Assembly: GCA_027186245.1 (NCBI GenBank) | Contig: CP114492.1 | Span: 3,174,501 to 3,238,500 of the forward strand | Source: Coriaria nepalensis | Lineage: Eukaryota > Streptophyta > Magnoliopsida > Cucurbitales > Coriariaceae | Reading direction: 5' to 3' | DNA: 64,000 nt | Part shown: piece by piece, positions 32,770 to 45,262 of the stretch | Position numbering within the stretch: the first letter of the stretch is position 1 | Layout of the letters: each line of letters opens with the position of its first letter | Translations under genes and position numbers: made by a program | Notes under the pieces: model-generated | Seen by the model: the letters and a program-made list of their open reading frames with translations, nothing else | Databases searched by the model: none | What the model was told of the DNA's origin: nothing

Positions 32770-34940
32770 CTTAGTATATTCATATAATAGTAGTTATGAA
32801 TAAGTTAATTTCTTAAATAAATAAATAAATCATATATTTACACATGGCACCAATAATTAGCTACTAATGATCATTACCCCTATACATAATCATTCTTGGG
32901 AATAACAGGCATTCAGCCTTTTGAAAGAAAACAATAAATAAGTAAATAAAAAATTGAAAGAAAAAAAAGGATCGATATATAGATAAGACATGTGGGGATA
33001 CAAATTTTTCATTACAAAAAAGAATAAAGATTCAATAGAGAATAAAATTTGAGTCATATGCTTAATAGTATCTTGAATAAGTACATGCATTGATTGATTT
33101 GAATATTGGACTCTTTCAAGCTAAAAAAGTTTGTGGTCTTAGAGTCACGATCTCTGCCCAAATAACGTCCCTTTTCATAAAATTGTTGACTCATATATAT
33201 AGATTTAGAGCCATGAACGGGTCAAACAGTTTGCCCAATTTTTACTACTTAAAGGGAGAAATTTATTCCTCTTATTTATTTATGTTTTATTATTATAGTT
33301 CTCCGCACAATTTATATATGGATGGATGAGATAGCAACTTGTTTTTCGAAAATATTAGCATGCATAACGCATAGAGAATGAAAAGAGTTTCACAACCCTA
33401 AAGTAACTTTTTTGGAGTTTGGATTCGAATTTTTAGAATTATATAAATATGTAATTTAATCGTATAATATATGATATAACTTTTTAAAGTATATATGTAT
33501 ATATATATATTTTTTTTTTATTTTTTAAAAATTTTCATATATATTAAGTTATATAAATATATAAATGAGAGAGATATCCCTAAGGTTTACTATTTTCATA
33601 TTCTTGCGTTTTGAGTTAAGATAATAATATCATAACTTTAGTATTAATAATCTGAACTTCTATGGTAAAATGGAGTTTACGATGAATTGAGATTCTCCAA
33701 AAGAAAAAAGAAAAAAAAAAAAAATCTTCTTTTAAAATGAACTATGTATGATAGAATTATGTGATGTGAATTATGTATATGATTTTGCGGCTCTATGATC
33801 ATCAATTAAAAAGTAGGAAGTTGTTTTGAGTCGAATAACTAACTAAGCCACAGTTAAGACAGTATCACGATACAATGTCTATGTTTCTACTATAACTTTT
33901 CAGACGGCCCATTGGTTTTTTTCTCTTATGGGCCGAGAGCGAAGGATAAATTAAGCTCGAATTTAGTTTAGGCCCGTATTAGGCCGATTTGTTGTTTGTT
34001 TAATTTTATTTGTGTCATCAGCTTTCGCCCTTGGTCAAAGAAACTGAGAAAATATTTTTTTTTTTTACAAAAATTAACTCCTAAACTTAATACGTCTAGG
34101 CCCTTTTCTGTTCCCTTTTCTCTCTTCATATATTTTTTTCTCTCTAACCTATGCCTAAGCACCACTGTCTCTTAAGCTTTATTTTTTTTTCTTAGAAGCT
34201 TTTATAGTGTTCTAATGAATTTTTAGGTTCAATAATGGAATATTTTCTTCATTTATCCAATATATTCTACTACTTGATGATATTTCAGTCTCAAATCCAT
34301 AGTTATAACAATAGTGAGCTATGAAATATTATAGAGAAGATGAAAAAACACAAATATTTGATACATTTTTTTACATGGCTATTATTATTTGGATATTTAT
34401 TTTAGAATTTATGAAGTTTGTTAATAAAGAGATAATATTTGGATTAGTTAGTTTTTTAACAATATGGTGCGATGTCATTCAGCTGTAACCTGCAACTTAC
34501 TTTCCTTATCAAGCTCATGTTTATGAATTAGTATGGCTTTCGATCCTCGCCTTCCTTCATCGCTAATAGAAAAAGTTTCATATCCCTTTGATGACCCCAT
34601 AATTAATCCTAATGCCTTGTCATATGCCTCTTGCTCGGTGAATAAAATTCATTCTTCATCCCCCTGCGCATAAATCTAATCATTTTTTTCACCAAAAATC
34701 TGATTCAAGCACAAACAACAGTCCATCAAGTCAATATCCACTACATATAGACAATTTCTCCATCATTTATATAGTACAAATCAGTAACATCTTAAAATAA
34801 ATAGTACAAAACAATAACTTCCATAAAGTACTTATTCATTACAAACACTCAATCTATTCAGTTTAAAGGCTATACAATTGAAAGGATCTATCTATATCTT
34901 TCGGGTTTCTAAACACATAACCATATATATATTAAAGGTC
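31246..34940. other. AT-rich intergenic DNA with homopolymer tracts
   Basis: No coding or RNA gene is supported. Notable simple sequence includes a G12 run (31443-31454), a C17 run (32527-32543) and a (TA)15 run (32739-32768), with poly-A near 33706-33723. Frames here (for example 31413-31649 minus and 33090-33329 plus) are low-complexity or Phe/Leu/Tyr-rich translations of AT-rich DNA. Confidence 0.6.
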
Positions 34941-34949
34941 TTTTTCTTT

Positions 34950-35275
34950 AAGTTATTCATTTTCCTTTTTAGATCGATGTCTTTTCTCCTTTCCTAAACC
35001 AAGGTCTTATATAACGTTTCTCAATTTAAGTTCCTAATCTAGACAGAGGGCTTTTCTTCTTTCCCTCCCAGACCGAGATCTAATATGATACATCTCGGTT
35101 TTATTTCTCGATCCATGTCGAGGAGGGCTTTCCTTTTTTTCTCAGACCAAGGTCTCACATAACGCTACTCGGTCTGGGTTCCTGATCCAGACCAAGCTAT
35201 TTTCTTCTTTCCCAAACCGAGACCTAGGACAAGGGCTCCCAATCTAGGCTCTCGGTTCAAACTGAGTTTTTGGTC
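34950..35275. repeat. Short minisatellite, about 4 units of 75-85 bp with CCGAG/CTCGG dyads
   Basis: The pattern TTTCTTCTTTCCCAGACCGA, GATCTAATATAACG, ATCTCGGTTTGGGTTCCTGA, TCCAGACCGAGGGC recurs roughly four times with substitutions between 34950 and 35275. Each unit contains CCGAG and CTCGG in inverted order. It may be a subterminal or LTR-internal repeat of an unrecognised element. Confidence 0.6.
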
Positions 35276-35544
35276 TAGAAGGACAAAAACATGCAATATT
35301 TTCTTTCTAAAGGCATTGACCCTGTTCTTAAGCCTTAACATACTCAAATCCCCTATAACTTATTAAGATGCATAAACCTTGATTTCATCTTGACACCTTA
35401 TATCCTACAGATTCCACTCTCATTTTCAACCTATTTATCAAGGAACTAATGATTTCAAATCTACGAATAGAGAAGGTTCTTACCAGAATTCATCCTTAAC
35501 TAGTATGCTCTTTTTTGTACTACACAGGATCATAATTATAGCAT

Positions 35545-35945
35545 GTGCGCTCTAGAACCTTGCTTTCTCTTTCACTGATTCTCGTTATAGAATAAGGAAA
35601 GAGTTCCTTTGGTTTTTGCTAGAATTTTCTCAAGGCTAGGGAGAGTGAAAATTTTCTTGTCAATGAAGCTGCTGAAATCGTGCGTACTATACCAAGCTGA
35701 AGCTAAGGATGATAACTTCGTAGTTAATTGTATGATACTTGTATGGTTTCTATTGATAACCAAACTAATATCTCTTTATCCTTATCTTATACCGTGAGAG
35801 AGAAAGGTGAGCTGGTGAATTCCACCACCTCATCATTTTTGTACTATATACTATACAGTAGCAATATAATCCCTTCATTATATTATTATCATAATTAGCC
35901 TAATAAATTGAGGGCTAATTGCTCATGCCCAAAACCAAATAGCAA
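35545..35945 (+). repeat. Dispersed repeat, about 400 bp, copy 1
   Basis: It shares GGTTTTTGCTAGAATTTTCT, CAAGGCT, CTTGTATGGTTTCTATTGAT, CTTATCTTAT, GTGAATTCCACCACCTCATC and GATTAGCCTAATA..GGCTAAT in the same order with the reverse complement of 61670-62060. Similarity is interspersed with substitutions throughout. No coding content. It could be a solo LTR or a MITE; the termini are not sharp. Confidence 0.65.
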
Positions 35946-35964
35946 CCATTAGTTCTTCTTCGTG

Positions 35965-37020
35965 CCTAAAATTGGCCGAGCCTCATAAAGTGCCTTAGGA
36001 ATTAATCTAGTGGGTATTTGAAAGGAAGAATGTGTCTCAATGCTATATCGATATTATTAAGGATATGTATGAAGGGGTTGTAACCAATGTTCAGTTAGTA
36101 GGTGAGATATCTAGTGAATTATCTATTACAGTAGAACTTTATTAGTATCGGCTTTAAATCCATACATCTTTGCTTTGATAATGGATGAGCTAACACAACA
36201 TATTCAGGATGAGGTATCCTGATATATGTTATTTGTAGATGATATCATCCTAATTGATAAAACTATAAAAGGTGTAAGTCAAAAATTAGAGAAGTGTTGT
36301 GAGGCTCTAAAGAATAAGAGTTTTAGAATTAATCGTTGGAAGGTAGAATATTTAACTTATAGTTTGGGTCCTAAATCTCGAAGGATGGTTAATCCAATTG
36401 AGATCGACGGCAAGAAAGTCTCATAGAGTAAAGCTTTTCGCTATTTAGTATTTATTATCCAAAAGATTATGAATGTTTGAGAAGATATAGATCATATGAT
36501 TAAAGCAGATTGTATGAAATAAAGAATAATATCAGAAATCTTATGCGATAGAATGATTATCGAGGTTTAAATGAAAGTGTTACAAGACGATTGTTCGACC
36601 AACTATGCATTATGATTCAGAGTGTTGGGCACCTACGAGACAATATATGTATAAGATTGTGGTAGTAAAGATGCGCATGTTAAGATGAATGTCCAGTAAA
36701 AGTTGCAAGGATAAAATTAGAAAATACAAAATTATGTTATCTAGGTAAGCCTTTATAGATTAGAAACTTAAGAAGAAATGTCTAATATTGTTTGGTCAAG
36801 TACAGAGGGGACTAAATATTATCCCGATTTGACAATGTTAAATTAGCGGGTAAGTGAGGGGCGTAGACGGAGGGATAGGCTTTTAAAAACTTAGATGAAA
36901 GTGATGAAAAAATATATTTTAAATTTTAAATTAAGCGATAATATATAAGAAGATCTCATAATTTAGAGAACTAATATTCATATATCGAATCACGAAAATA
37001 AAAGAAATAAACTTTGATGA
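35965..37020 (+). pseudogene. Plant LINE (non-LTR) reverse transcriptase relic
   Basis: Frames read WVFERKNVSQCYIDIIKDMY (first residues shifted), EGVVTNVQLVGEISSELSIT, PYIFALIMDELTQHIQDEVS, a stop and the open piece 36226-36426: MLFVDDIILIDKTIKGVSQK, LEKCCEALKNKSFRINRWKV, EYLTYS. FVDD stands at the RT active site, where this family usually has FADD. It continues KAFRYLVFIIQKI and, further on, blocks resembling 'LRWFGHVQRR' (LLFGQVQRG near 36790-36810). The end, near 37000, runs into a TGATAATAATGATGATGA tail. Multiple stops and frameshifts. This LINE type is common in eudicot genomes. Confidence 0.8.
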
Positions 37021-38465
37021 TAATAATGATGATGACTGATGTTTTGGGAGTAAATATAAATTAAGCTTTAAAAGATAATGAAAACTGTAGAACTAGTTTT
37101 AGAAGGGAGCTTAGATTCCAGTGTTGTCTACCTGAAGGTGGCCGCCTCGAGTGAGTGTCTCAAAAACACCGTACTCCTACCAAGGACGTAAAACGTTTCC
37201 TTCAAGAATCCACCCAATTGAAATATGTTTTCTTAGGAAACCATGTGATATAATGATTAATATGATCTCGACATGACTATATCTGTTGATATCCCTTCCT
37301 ACTTAAATATGCATCTTGGTAGAAACAACGGGCTTTTTTTCGGAGAACATTTGTTTCGGAAATTGTAATAAAATGAAATCAAAAGTGAAGTATCTTGATT
37401 TCAGCTAAGTGTATATCTACGACAGAGATTATAAGTACGCTATACATAACTCACTCGTTGTATGTATATGAGATTAATGTGGATTTTAACACAACGACAC
37501 GTACGACAATGCCCACAAAATTTAAGAGGGAACAAAGTGATCAGAGGTTGTGCAAAAAATAAAATTATATACCTGATACGAAATTGTGTCCAAAGTCAGG
37601 TACTAGTTCTCCTATGCTTTTTGCATGGGCTCCAGCAAATATGATTCGAGACAGTATTCTCCTCTAAAACGGCACTAATCACACTAATCATAAATAAATA
37701 TATTTAAGAGTATATCGAGCAATGAGGAATGAGAACACTATAAATCAATTAGGTATTAATGGAAGATTCTTCTTTTGACCTTACTCCTTATAGCCGTAGC
37801 CTTGAAAACTGAAACTAATTAAAGCAAGACTAGTTCTTGGTACTGACAACCTTGGATGCTTCTACATTGCAATGTTTCTAATAAATTAAATATTAAAAAA
37901 AAAAAAAAAGACTCTGCTTGTCAGCTGGTAGCATATTCAATCTCATATTCAACTTCAATCTAATACAATCTTTTTTTTTTCTTTTGTTCATTTCATCTTT
38001 TGACTCTATGAATACGTTACACTTTGAGCATTACCTTACCTTGATATAAGGAAGCTTGAATCTTTGATTGTAAAACAATAATAATCATAGTTTAGTTGAC
38101 TTCAAGAACAATGTGATGACTAAAGTACTACCTAACAAGATGTCTAGCCCGTATTTTATGTCCTCGATCCTTTCATCAACCACGACAAGTTGTTTATTTG
38201 TAGTTGTAGTGCAGAAAACCACATGCAAACAAATATAATTATTAACAGATTATATGTTTAATGCATTGCTTCCAATGCTGTCTGCTAACTCTATGAAGCA
38301 TGAAATCATACTTTATAAAGGAATAACCACTCACTAGCTTCAACGTGCCAGCTCCATAAATTCCACTTCCCCAAAACCATTTGATTTTAAATTACAGACT
38401 TGCAATTTTATACGAATATTTACCGAATTTCAATATCAGATCTACTAGACATAATTACTATATTA
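37021..38465. other. Intergenic DNA, no gene supported
   Basis: No motif, intron pattern or repeat is recognised. There is a poly-A tract near 37890-37908. The 60-codon frame at 37462-37644 is unsupported. Confidence 0.5.
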
Positions 38466-38933
38466 ACATTCAATCATAAATCATAGAACAGTAAGTAAGA
38501 GAGAGAAAACACTACCCATATAATTTTTCCGAAATTCACCTCTTAGGATATAGGCCCGAGAAGCTGTTTCCTTCTTGAGAAACTCAATAAGGATTCTCAA
38601 TCGGAGAAAATTATTCCAACAATCACAAAAAGATCAAAGAAGAAATCAACTAGAAGATAAAGATCAAAATGCACAGAATACATAGAACAAAGAAAACCCT
38701 AGAATAAGATTAGAATATGGCACACTCGTAGTAACCTAGCACCAGAGAGAATGAATATATACTAGGGCTTGAATGAGCAATTTGAGTTCGCTCAACCAAG
38801 TGGGCCGAATTGGTTCTCCCAGAAAACCTAGCACACCAAACCGGGTTAATTAAATACTGAATGAGAATTTGGACTTCATCAAAACCACCTTCAACATTCT
38901 CTACCTTGAAGTTCAAATAACCAACAATCAACC
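38466..38933 (-). repeat. 3' LTR (approximate) of a minus-strand Ty1/copia element
   Basis: On the minus strand the relic copia C-terminus (FRHCLDLLHVE) is followed by a purine tract (CATGAGAGGATAAGGG) and then TTGATTGTTGGTTATTTG, the usual PPT-to-LTR transition. LTR-like DNA with ATATATTCATTCTCTC follows. The start at about 38933 is good; the distal end is a guess. Confidence 0.55.
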
Positions 38934-40285
38934 CTTATCCTCTCATGATGTGAACTCCATTTCAAATTTGCCTTCACAGCTCCATGTGATCTTGTCTCAA
39001 CATGTAACAAGTCTAGACAATGTCTAAACTTTTTTATAGTAACCACTTTTGTTCTCATAATAACAGGCTTTTATTCGGTGGCTGCATTCGAGAGATTCAC
39101 AACACTTGAAGAAATTTGATCCCTTAAGGAATATCCAGAAAATATGACAAAATGAAACTTAGCATTCGTATGTTTAGACCGCTTATGATATACTGGATTT
39201 TTGCTAAGATGTATAATACTTTGATTCTCTAAATAAATGGTGCAAAATTGATCAAAAAATCCAATTTCTTTCAACAACCTGATGCAAAATACCTTCTTTA
39301 AAAGTGTCTATCATAATAACATACTCGTCTTTAAATAATGACAGTGTAACCAAAGTTTACAACTGTGTCTTCTAACTAATATAATTACCACCTGATAGAA
39401 ATTAAAAAGAAGTAGTAGACTTTCTTAAGTCTTGGACACCGGCAAAATAAGTGTTTACAAAACCAACTAAATCAAGAGTATTAGTTTATTTTATTAACAT
39501 GTGAACCTATATCAACAAAACTATTAATATAATACAATAGCCATTTCAATGTTTTTCAATATTTAATTATATCTAGGATTTGATATGTATCTACTTAACA
39601 AAGAAATAACAAAAGATAAATTGGGACAACCCCTTATTATAGAATACATCACGAATCCTATTGCATTGGAAAAAGAGGTTTTTTTTTTCCCATCTTCACT
39701 GTATTAGAATCAATTTTAGGACATTGTTATTTGCTTAATATAAAATAATTTGCAAGAACCAAACCAACATGTTTACAATTTGAGACTCCAACTTAGACAC
39801 ACTTTCATCAAATAAGATTTTTAATGTATTCTAATTAGTAAATTATTTTTTCGGTTTCAAACTATTTTCATTCCTAATATTTTGTTTGCATTTTTCCAAA
39901 GTCCTTTTCAAATAGGAACTTAGATTTTTCTTTGATTCATTTATTTTTGTTTTTCATTTACTTTTTATAATAGCATATCATCAACATATAACAACAAATA
40001 TACTGAAACATAATCATCACTTGCAAAATAAAAGCATGAATAGTAGCTACTCCTAGTAAAACTAATTTTAACCACAAGAGAATCAAACTTTTATACCATT
40101 GTCCTTATGACTATTTTAATCCAGAAAAAGATTTATGAAGTAAGAAAGCATTATCAGTATGACTTTTATAAGTGTATTAGGTATATTGTTTTATGTAAAT
40201 AGCCTCATCTAATTCACCATATAAAAATACATTTTTTTACATCCCTTTGTAAATTTACATTTTGTTGCTTGATTACTCAAACACT
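38934..40285 (-). pseudogene. Ty1/copia RT-RNase H relic (minus strand)
   Basis: Read on the minus strand from about 40270: GCKKMYFYMVN (the copia 'DVKTAFLHG' region), KFDSLV, then DDYVSVYLLLYVDDMLL with an intact YVDD box at about 39975-40010. After several stops come ILGMKIV, SNAIGFVMYSIIRGCPNLSF, VISLLSRYISNP and the open piece 39277-39071: MLKEIGFFDQFCTIYLENQS, IIHLSKNPVYHKRSKHTNAK, FHFVIF. These are copia RT and RNase H motifs in the correct order, ending FRHCLDLLHVE and a PPT near 38940. Many stops. The integrase that should precede it lies next door on the opposite strand. Confidence 0.85.
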
Positions 40286-40289
40286 AACA

Positions 40290-41110
40290 TATACTAAGAA
40301 GGTATGAGTGTTTTTACTTAAGTTTAAAGATGAGGCTTTAAATAAGTTTATAGGTTGGAAAATGTTAGTTGAATTCATCAAGTAGATAAAAAGGTAAACA
40401 ACATAGAATTGATAATGATTTTGAATTTTGTAATTCTAAGTTTGATTACTTTTGTAAGGAATATGGACCCTTTAGATATAAAACTATAGCTAACAACAAA
40501 ATACGAGAGAATGAATAAGACATTACTAGTGAGAGCTAGATATCTTATGTTTACCGCTAGTTTACTTAACCCATTTTGGGTGAGGTATTGAAAGCTGCAG
40601 CCTATTTGATAAATAGAAGTCATTTTATTGCAATAGACTTTAAGTATCCAAAAGAACAATGGACTAGTAGGAAACCTATTTTAAGTCATTAGATGGTATT
40701 GCAAATTTAGATCCTATATCTAAAAAATGTGTATTTTTTGGATATGAAGAAGGAATGAAGGGGAATAAATTATGGGATGAAGACTATTGGTATAAGAACT
40801 ATTTTAAATGGAGACGTAATTTTAATGAAAAATTATTTTCTTGCAAGTTTGCTAATGCTAATGCACGTATATCAATTAGTAACGCCTGAAAAGGCTCTTT
40901 TATCGAGGTGAAGTCTGTAATATTTGTTGATCCTACTATATAGTAATCGGATGGTACCAACCTCAATGACCTTGAACCAAATGATGCTGTGTTTGACACA
41001 ACTAATGGTCAAGATTTAGATCATGTGCTATAGAGCTTATGGATTTTAGATGACCTAATTATGAGAATATAGTTGATTATCAGTATCAAGATATGGAAAA
41101 AAAGTAAAGT
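40290..41110 (+). pseudogene. Ty1/copia integrase relic (plus strand)
   Basis: Plus-strand frames read FCKEYGPFRYKTIANN, then REMNKTLLVRARYLMFTASL, LNPFWVRY, a stop, KAAAYLINRSHFIAIDFKYP, EQWTS, and KKCVFFGYEEGMKGNKLW. These match copia integrase ('NG.AERMNRTLLE.AR.ML..A.LP..FW.EA...A.YL.NR.P...' and '..KK.VF.GY..G.KGYRLW'). It then reads DVILMKNYFLASLLM-like residues of the post-integrase linker. Frameshifts and stops occur. The first part of integrase (zinc finger, first Asp) is missing. Confidence 0.8.
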
Positions 41111-41159
41111 AAAATTTGATTCTAAATACTTTTATACTAATTTGATCTTTAAAGCTTAG

Positions 41160-44125
41160 TGGCATATTTAGAAGTTTAAGGTAGGGTTGAGTAAATAATT
41201 TGCTATCCGTGAATACCACAAAATTTACCTCAATAGAGCATATAGCAAGCAAATAATTTTGTCAAAATTATTTGCAATGCGGATGTTCGCTCTTCATTAT
41301 TTTTCATATAACTATCTCCTCAAACTATCTTCATAAATCACAATTCATAACTCAAAAAATCATCTCTCAACTCTTACTTTTTCTCTATTTATTTTTCTTA
41401 CTAATTTAAAGTCTCAATTATCAATTTTATAATTCCAGAATCTTGATTATAGTCTTGACCCTCAACTCTCTAGTTCTAAAATCAGAATTTAGGTTGGTTC
41501 AATTTTTCTATTTTATTATAATGTGTTTTAATCTTTATTATTATAATTATTTTTTTATACATTTTATCTTCTAAGTTCTAACAAATTTTAATATATATAT
41601 ATATATTTTTTTTAATAACATAGAAAATAGATAACTTGGATAACACACATGATTTCAGGGGCCAGCCAGATTTGCCATTTTATAGTACAAGATATATGGA
41701 ATTGAACGAAAATAATTTTCCAAATATAGACAAGATCTACGAGGATGAGGTCGATCTCGACGATGAAGTAATAACTACACCGAGTATAGCTGCTTCTACA
41801 AAATGCAAGAAGACAATGTTAAAATTTTGGTTTTGTTTTGACGAGTTATACAAGGTAGATGAACATGGTAAAATTAAAAAATATGTTATATAACGAAATG
41901 AGAGCTAGAGATAATCTTACTAACTTGGTTGCTTATTTTGATTTGCCTACTGGTTTCGCTGACTCTGAATATTATGAAAACTTTGTTCGAAACTTATATT
42001 GTCCTTCTTATAAGAGAGTAAGTAGAAATACAACTAGAAGTGACATAGAGGCATGTTTTAAAAAATAACGTGATACTTTAAAAAAAAGAATTAGGTTCAC
42101 CTCATGTTAGTATTGCATTAACATACGATATTTGGAGTGCAAGGTCTAAGCAAGATTATTTATCTGTAGTTAGTCTTATTTAGATGCTGAATGGTCTATG
42201 AAAAAAAAAATCATAGGTTTTAGAGTTATTGAGACTCAACATAATGCTAAAAATATTTATGATATTATTATGCAAGTTTTGAATGAATTTGATATAAAAC
42301 AACGTATAATATCAATCACATTGGATAATGCTTCTGCAAATACGCAAGCAGTATCTTTATTTGATGATCAGCTTAGTGGGCACAATTGTGGAATATTTCT
42401 GCATCAACGATGTGCTTGTCACATAATAAACCTTATTGTCAAAGCAGGTATGAAATTGGTAACAAATGAAATCACAAATATTCGAGATGCATTAGCTTTC
42501 ATAGTTAGCTCTAATCCTCGTATAGCTGCATTTAGACAATTATGCAAGAACGCAGATAAGAAACCTCGGAAGTTTACACTTGATATAGACATAAGATGTA
42601 ATTCAACTTATATAATGTTACAACAAGCTATTCCATATAAAGATGAGATTACGATATTTTTACATCTAAAACAAGGTACATTTACTGTATTGCATGAAAA
42701 CAATTAGGATACTGCTGAAAAATTTAACAAATTTCTAAAAGTTTTTTACGAGTCTACTATGATTTTACTTGATATTTATTATCTTACTTCACCGTTAGTT
42801 ATTGCACAATTTGTTGATATTGTTCAAATATTTATTGCTTATGATGATTTTATTATTTCTAAACCGATCATAGAAAAAATGAAAATAAAATACTTAAAAT
42901 AGTGGAAAGAATTTCCACTTTTGTATTGCTTTGGAATTCTATTGGATCCTAAACTTAAATATGAAGGTTTTAGTAAAGTTGTTTCTTTTATAGGAAGAGA
43001 ATTAGATATTTCTTATAATGAACTAATCGCTAATGTAAATATAAAATATCATGAAGTTTATGTTGTTTATAAAAATAAGTAAAACTTGCGACCGTGACGA
43101 TCTGATCAACAAATGAACGATTACAGAAGGCGATATGGAATATTTACAACAAGAAAAAGAGTTCTTCAAGTAGTGGTACTTCAGAATACGGGGAGATTCA
43201 AAAGTATCTTGAATCCTCAAATAATGAGGATGAAGATGACTTTAATATCTTGCAATGGTGGAAGTATAATTAAAAAAGGTTTCCTATATTAGCTCAACTT
43301 GCACATGATGTCTTGACCGTCCCCGTCTCAACAGTGTCTTCAGAATTAGTCTTTAGCATCGGTGGGAGAATAATTTCTGATAGAAGGACTAATTAACGCC
43401 TGAAATGGTTGAGATATTATCGTGTATCAGAGATTGAGAATGTGCAAATCAGCAAAACCAACATCAAATGACGGATCAAGAAGAAATGTACGGAGCAATT
43501 GATAATTTATATCTCGAATCTGAATACGAAGCTCCTAGTTATGAGGTAGGAAGTAGTTCAACCCCCCATTAGAAATTATAGATTATGATATAATTTTAAT
43601 AATTTTTTTTTTAATTATTTTTAATATTTTATTGTAAGTTTCTTTTTTTCCTCCTTTAGGCCGAGATATTTTTTTGACGGAACAATCTATCATTACAAAT
43701 CACAATAAAGTTATTTATTTGGCTAACTCTTTGTTAATAATATACTAAATTATAAGTTTTCAAAAATAACAAAATTGAAAAAGAAATAATAAAATTTTAG
43801 GATAATATTATCTTAGGTTTATCTATTTCACCAACACGTAACAAAATATAAGTTATTAAATAAACGGATAAATATATTATTTTTGTATTATAAAACTTAC
43901 TATATCATAAAATTACTTTATTAAACTATAAAACTTATTTATTTGGGATAATTTTTTTTTTCCAAAAATTAAAAAAAAAAACTCATTTTTAATTAGACTC
44001 GAACTAAGCTTAGAATTGTGAGGTTCGACCCAGCCCGAGCCCACCCCAAATCAAAACGGGCCGACCCGACCCGACCTAAATGAGTTTGGATCCAATACGG
44101 GCCGGGCCGACCCAGATTGCCACCG
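41160..44125 (+). mobile_element. hAT-superfamily DNA transposon relic
   Basis: It surrounds the degenerate transposase at 41636-43490. The right end near 44125 is suggested by GGGCCGGGCCGACCCAGATT GCCACC after a run of GGGCC/GACCC motifs (44025-44125), typical subterminal DNA of plant hAT elements. The left end is uncertain: a matching terminal inverted repeat was not found, only AAGGTAGGGTTGAG near 41180. No 8-bp target duplication could be set. Confidence 0.5.
41636..43490 (+). pseudogene. hAT transposase (BED-finger / RICESLEEPER type), degenerate
   Basis: Open pieces in order: 41636-41893 (acidic start, then KKTMLKFWFCFDELYKVDEH, the beginning of a BED zinc finger whose Cys/His part is missing); 41859-42068 (LVAYFDLPTGFADSEYYENF); 42198-42707 (IGFRVIETQHNAKNIYDIIM, ITLDNASANTQAV with the hAT catalytic-region Asp, FLHQRCACHIINLIVKAGMK, and FTLDIDIRCNSTYIMLQQAI, which fits the usual 'D...RWNSTY.ML' block); then AEKFNKFLKVFYESTMILLD, YCFGILLDPKLKYEGF, QWWKYN and LAQLAHDVLTVPVSTVSSEL VFSIGGRIISDRR, the C-terminal dimerisation region. 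At least four stops or frameshifts interrupt the frame. Plant relatives normally have about 650-700 residues. Confidence 0.85.
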
Positions 44126-44129
44126 TTAG

Positions 44130-44700
44130 TAGAGTGTGCAGACCTATTATTTGCAAGTGGTTGTTCCTTCGAGTTGTTACTATAAATTGAATGTGGATGA
44201 GACTCTTAAGAGTTCTTTTAGGATTGCTAGTTGTGGTAGTGTGGTTCGCGATCATATTAGGAATATGTATTTAGCATTATTTTCTCCTCTTTCTACTTCC
44301 AGTTTTCAAGTTGAGGTGCATGGCTTTTATTTTTTGGGTTTAGAAAGCTCTTCTTCGTGGCCTTTGGCCTTTGATTATGGAGTCTGATTCGCCTAGTTTG
44401 GTTTTTTGGCTCTCAAAACAAGTTGTCCAGATTAGTCTTTAAGTCACTTATGGAATACCATTCAGTTTTTGCTTTTACCTTTTCATGAAGATATTAGGCA
44501 TGTTTACAGGGGATGTAATTTTGTGGCTAGCTAATATGTCTAGTAGTATTGCTTTATATTAACTTTTTTTGTTGAGAGTTATCATCAAGTGAGAAATGGC
44601 TTGCTAGATGATTGTAGTACCCTTCCTTATTTAAGGATGTAATTTCTTTAATAATATGCCTCAGTGCCTTTTCCTAATAAAATAAATATTAAAAAAAAAC
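44130..44700 (+). pseudogene. LINE 3' end: RNase H-like domain and poly(A) tail
   Basis: It reads YYKLNVDETLKSSFRIASCG, SVVRDHIRNMYLALFSPLST, SSFQVEVHGFYF, then in a shifted frame LWPLIMESDSPSLVFWLSKQ. This is the RNase H-like (RVT_3) domain found at the end of many plant LINEs ('KLNVDG......G.VIRD..G........E..A...G......ESDS...V..L'). About 150 bp later the sequence ends in AATAAATATTAAAAAAAAA (44678-44698), a LINE-style poly(A) terminus. The rest of the LINE is absent; the hAT end lies directly upstream. Confidence 0.7.
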
Positions 44701-44865
44701 CCTTGACTAATATTTCAAATCCATAAATGATATGACCATCATCCTCGGTTTGACTAGACATGGAAGGGAATATGAGCATCCAACAACTTTTCGATGTGGG
44801 AGAATTGCAAAATCTAATAGCTGCCTCTTGATGCGCCACCACCCACATTAAAATTGAGCAATCAA

Positions 44866-45262
44866 ATTAATCGACACTTGACGATTTATAATTAACGATT
44901 ATTATTGCTCCCAGTGCAAGTAGACCAATTTGTTATGACGTTGAATCGATCATAATTATTGATTATTATTTATTTTTTTCATAATTAAATATAATTTTAT
45001 CTTAAATAAATATTTTAAATAATAAATTAATTCTAAAAATTATCTTAATGATAATAACAACAAATCAAATACTTTATCACTATTACTAACTCTATCACCA
45101 AAAACTTATCAAATAACACTAACAGTATCACTAATAACTAATAAACAATTAAATAATAACTAAATCTGCCGATATCATATATGTAATCTTCAAAGTGTTG
45201 AGGTGCGTGTCAAGATTCACTTCTATATCGTTACTCAAACTCTTCATCATGCATGTTTCTAC
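44866..45262 (-). repeat. 3' LTR of the gypsy derivative
   Basis: Direct-repeat partner of 45986-46360, downstream in the element's orientation. It follows the relic polyprotein end ('LNLRTRF' and GGQMVETC). The boundary is good to about 10-20 bp. Confidence 0.7.
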
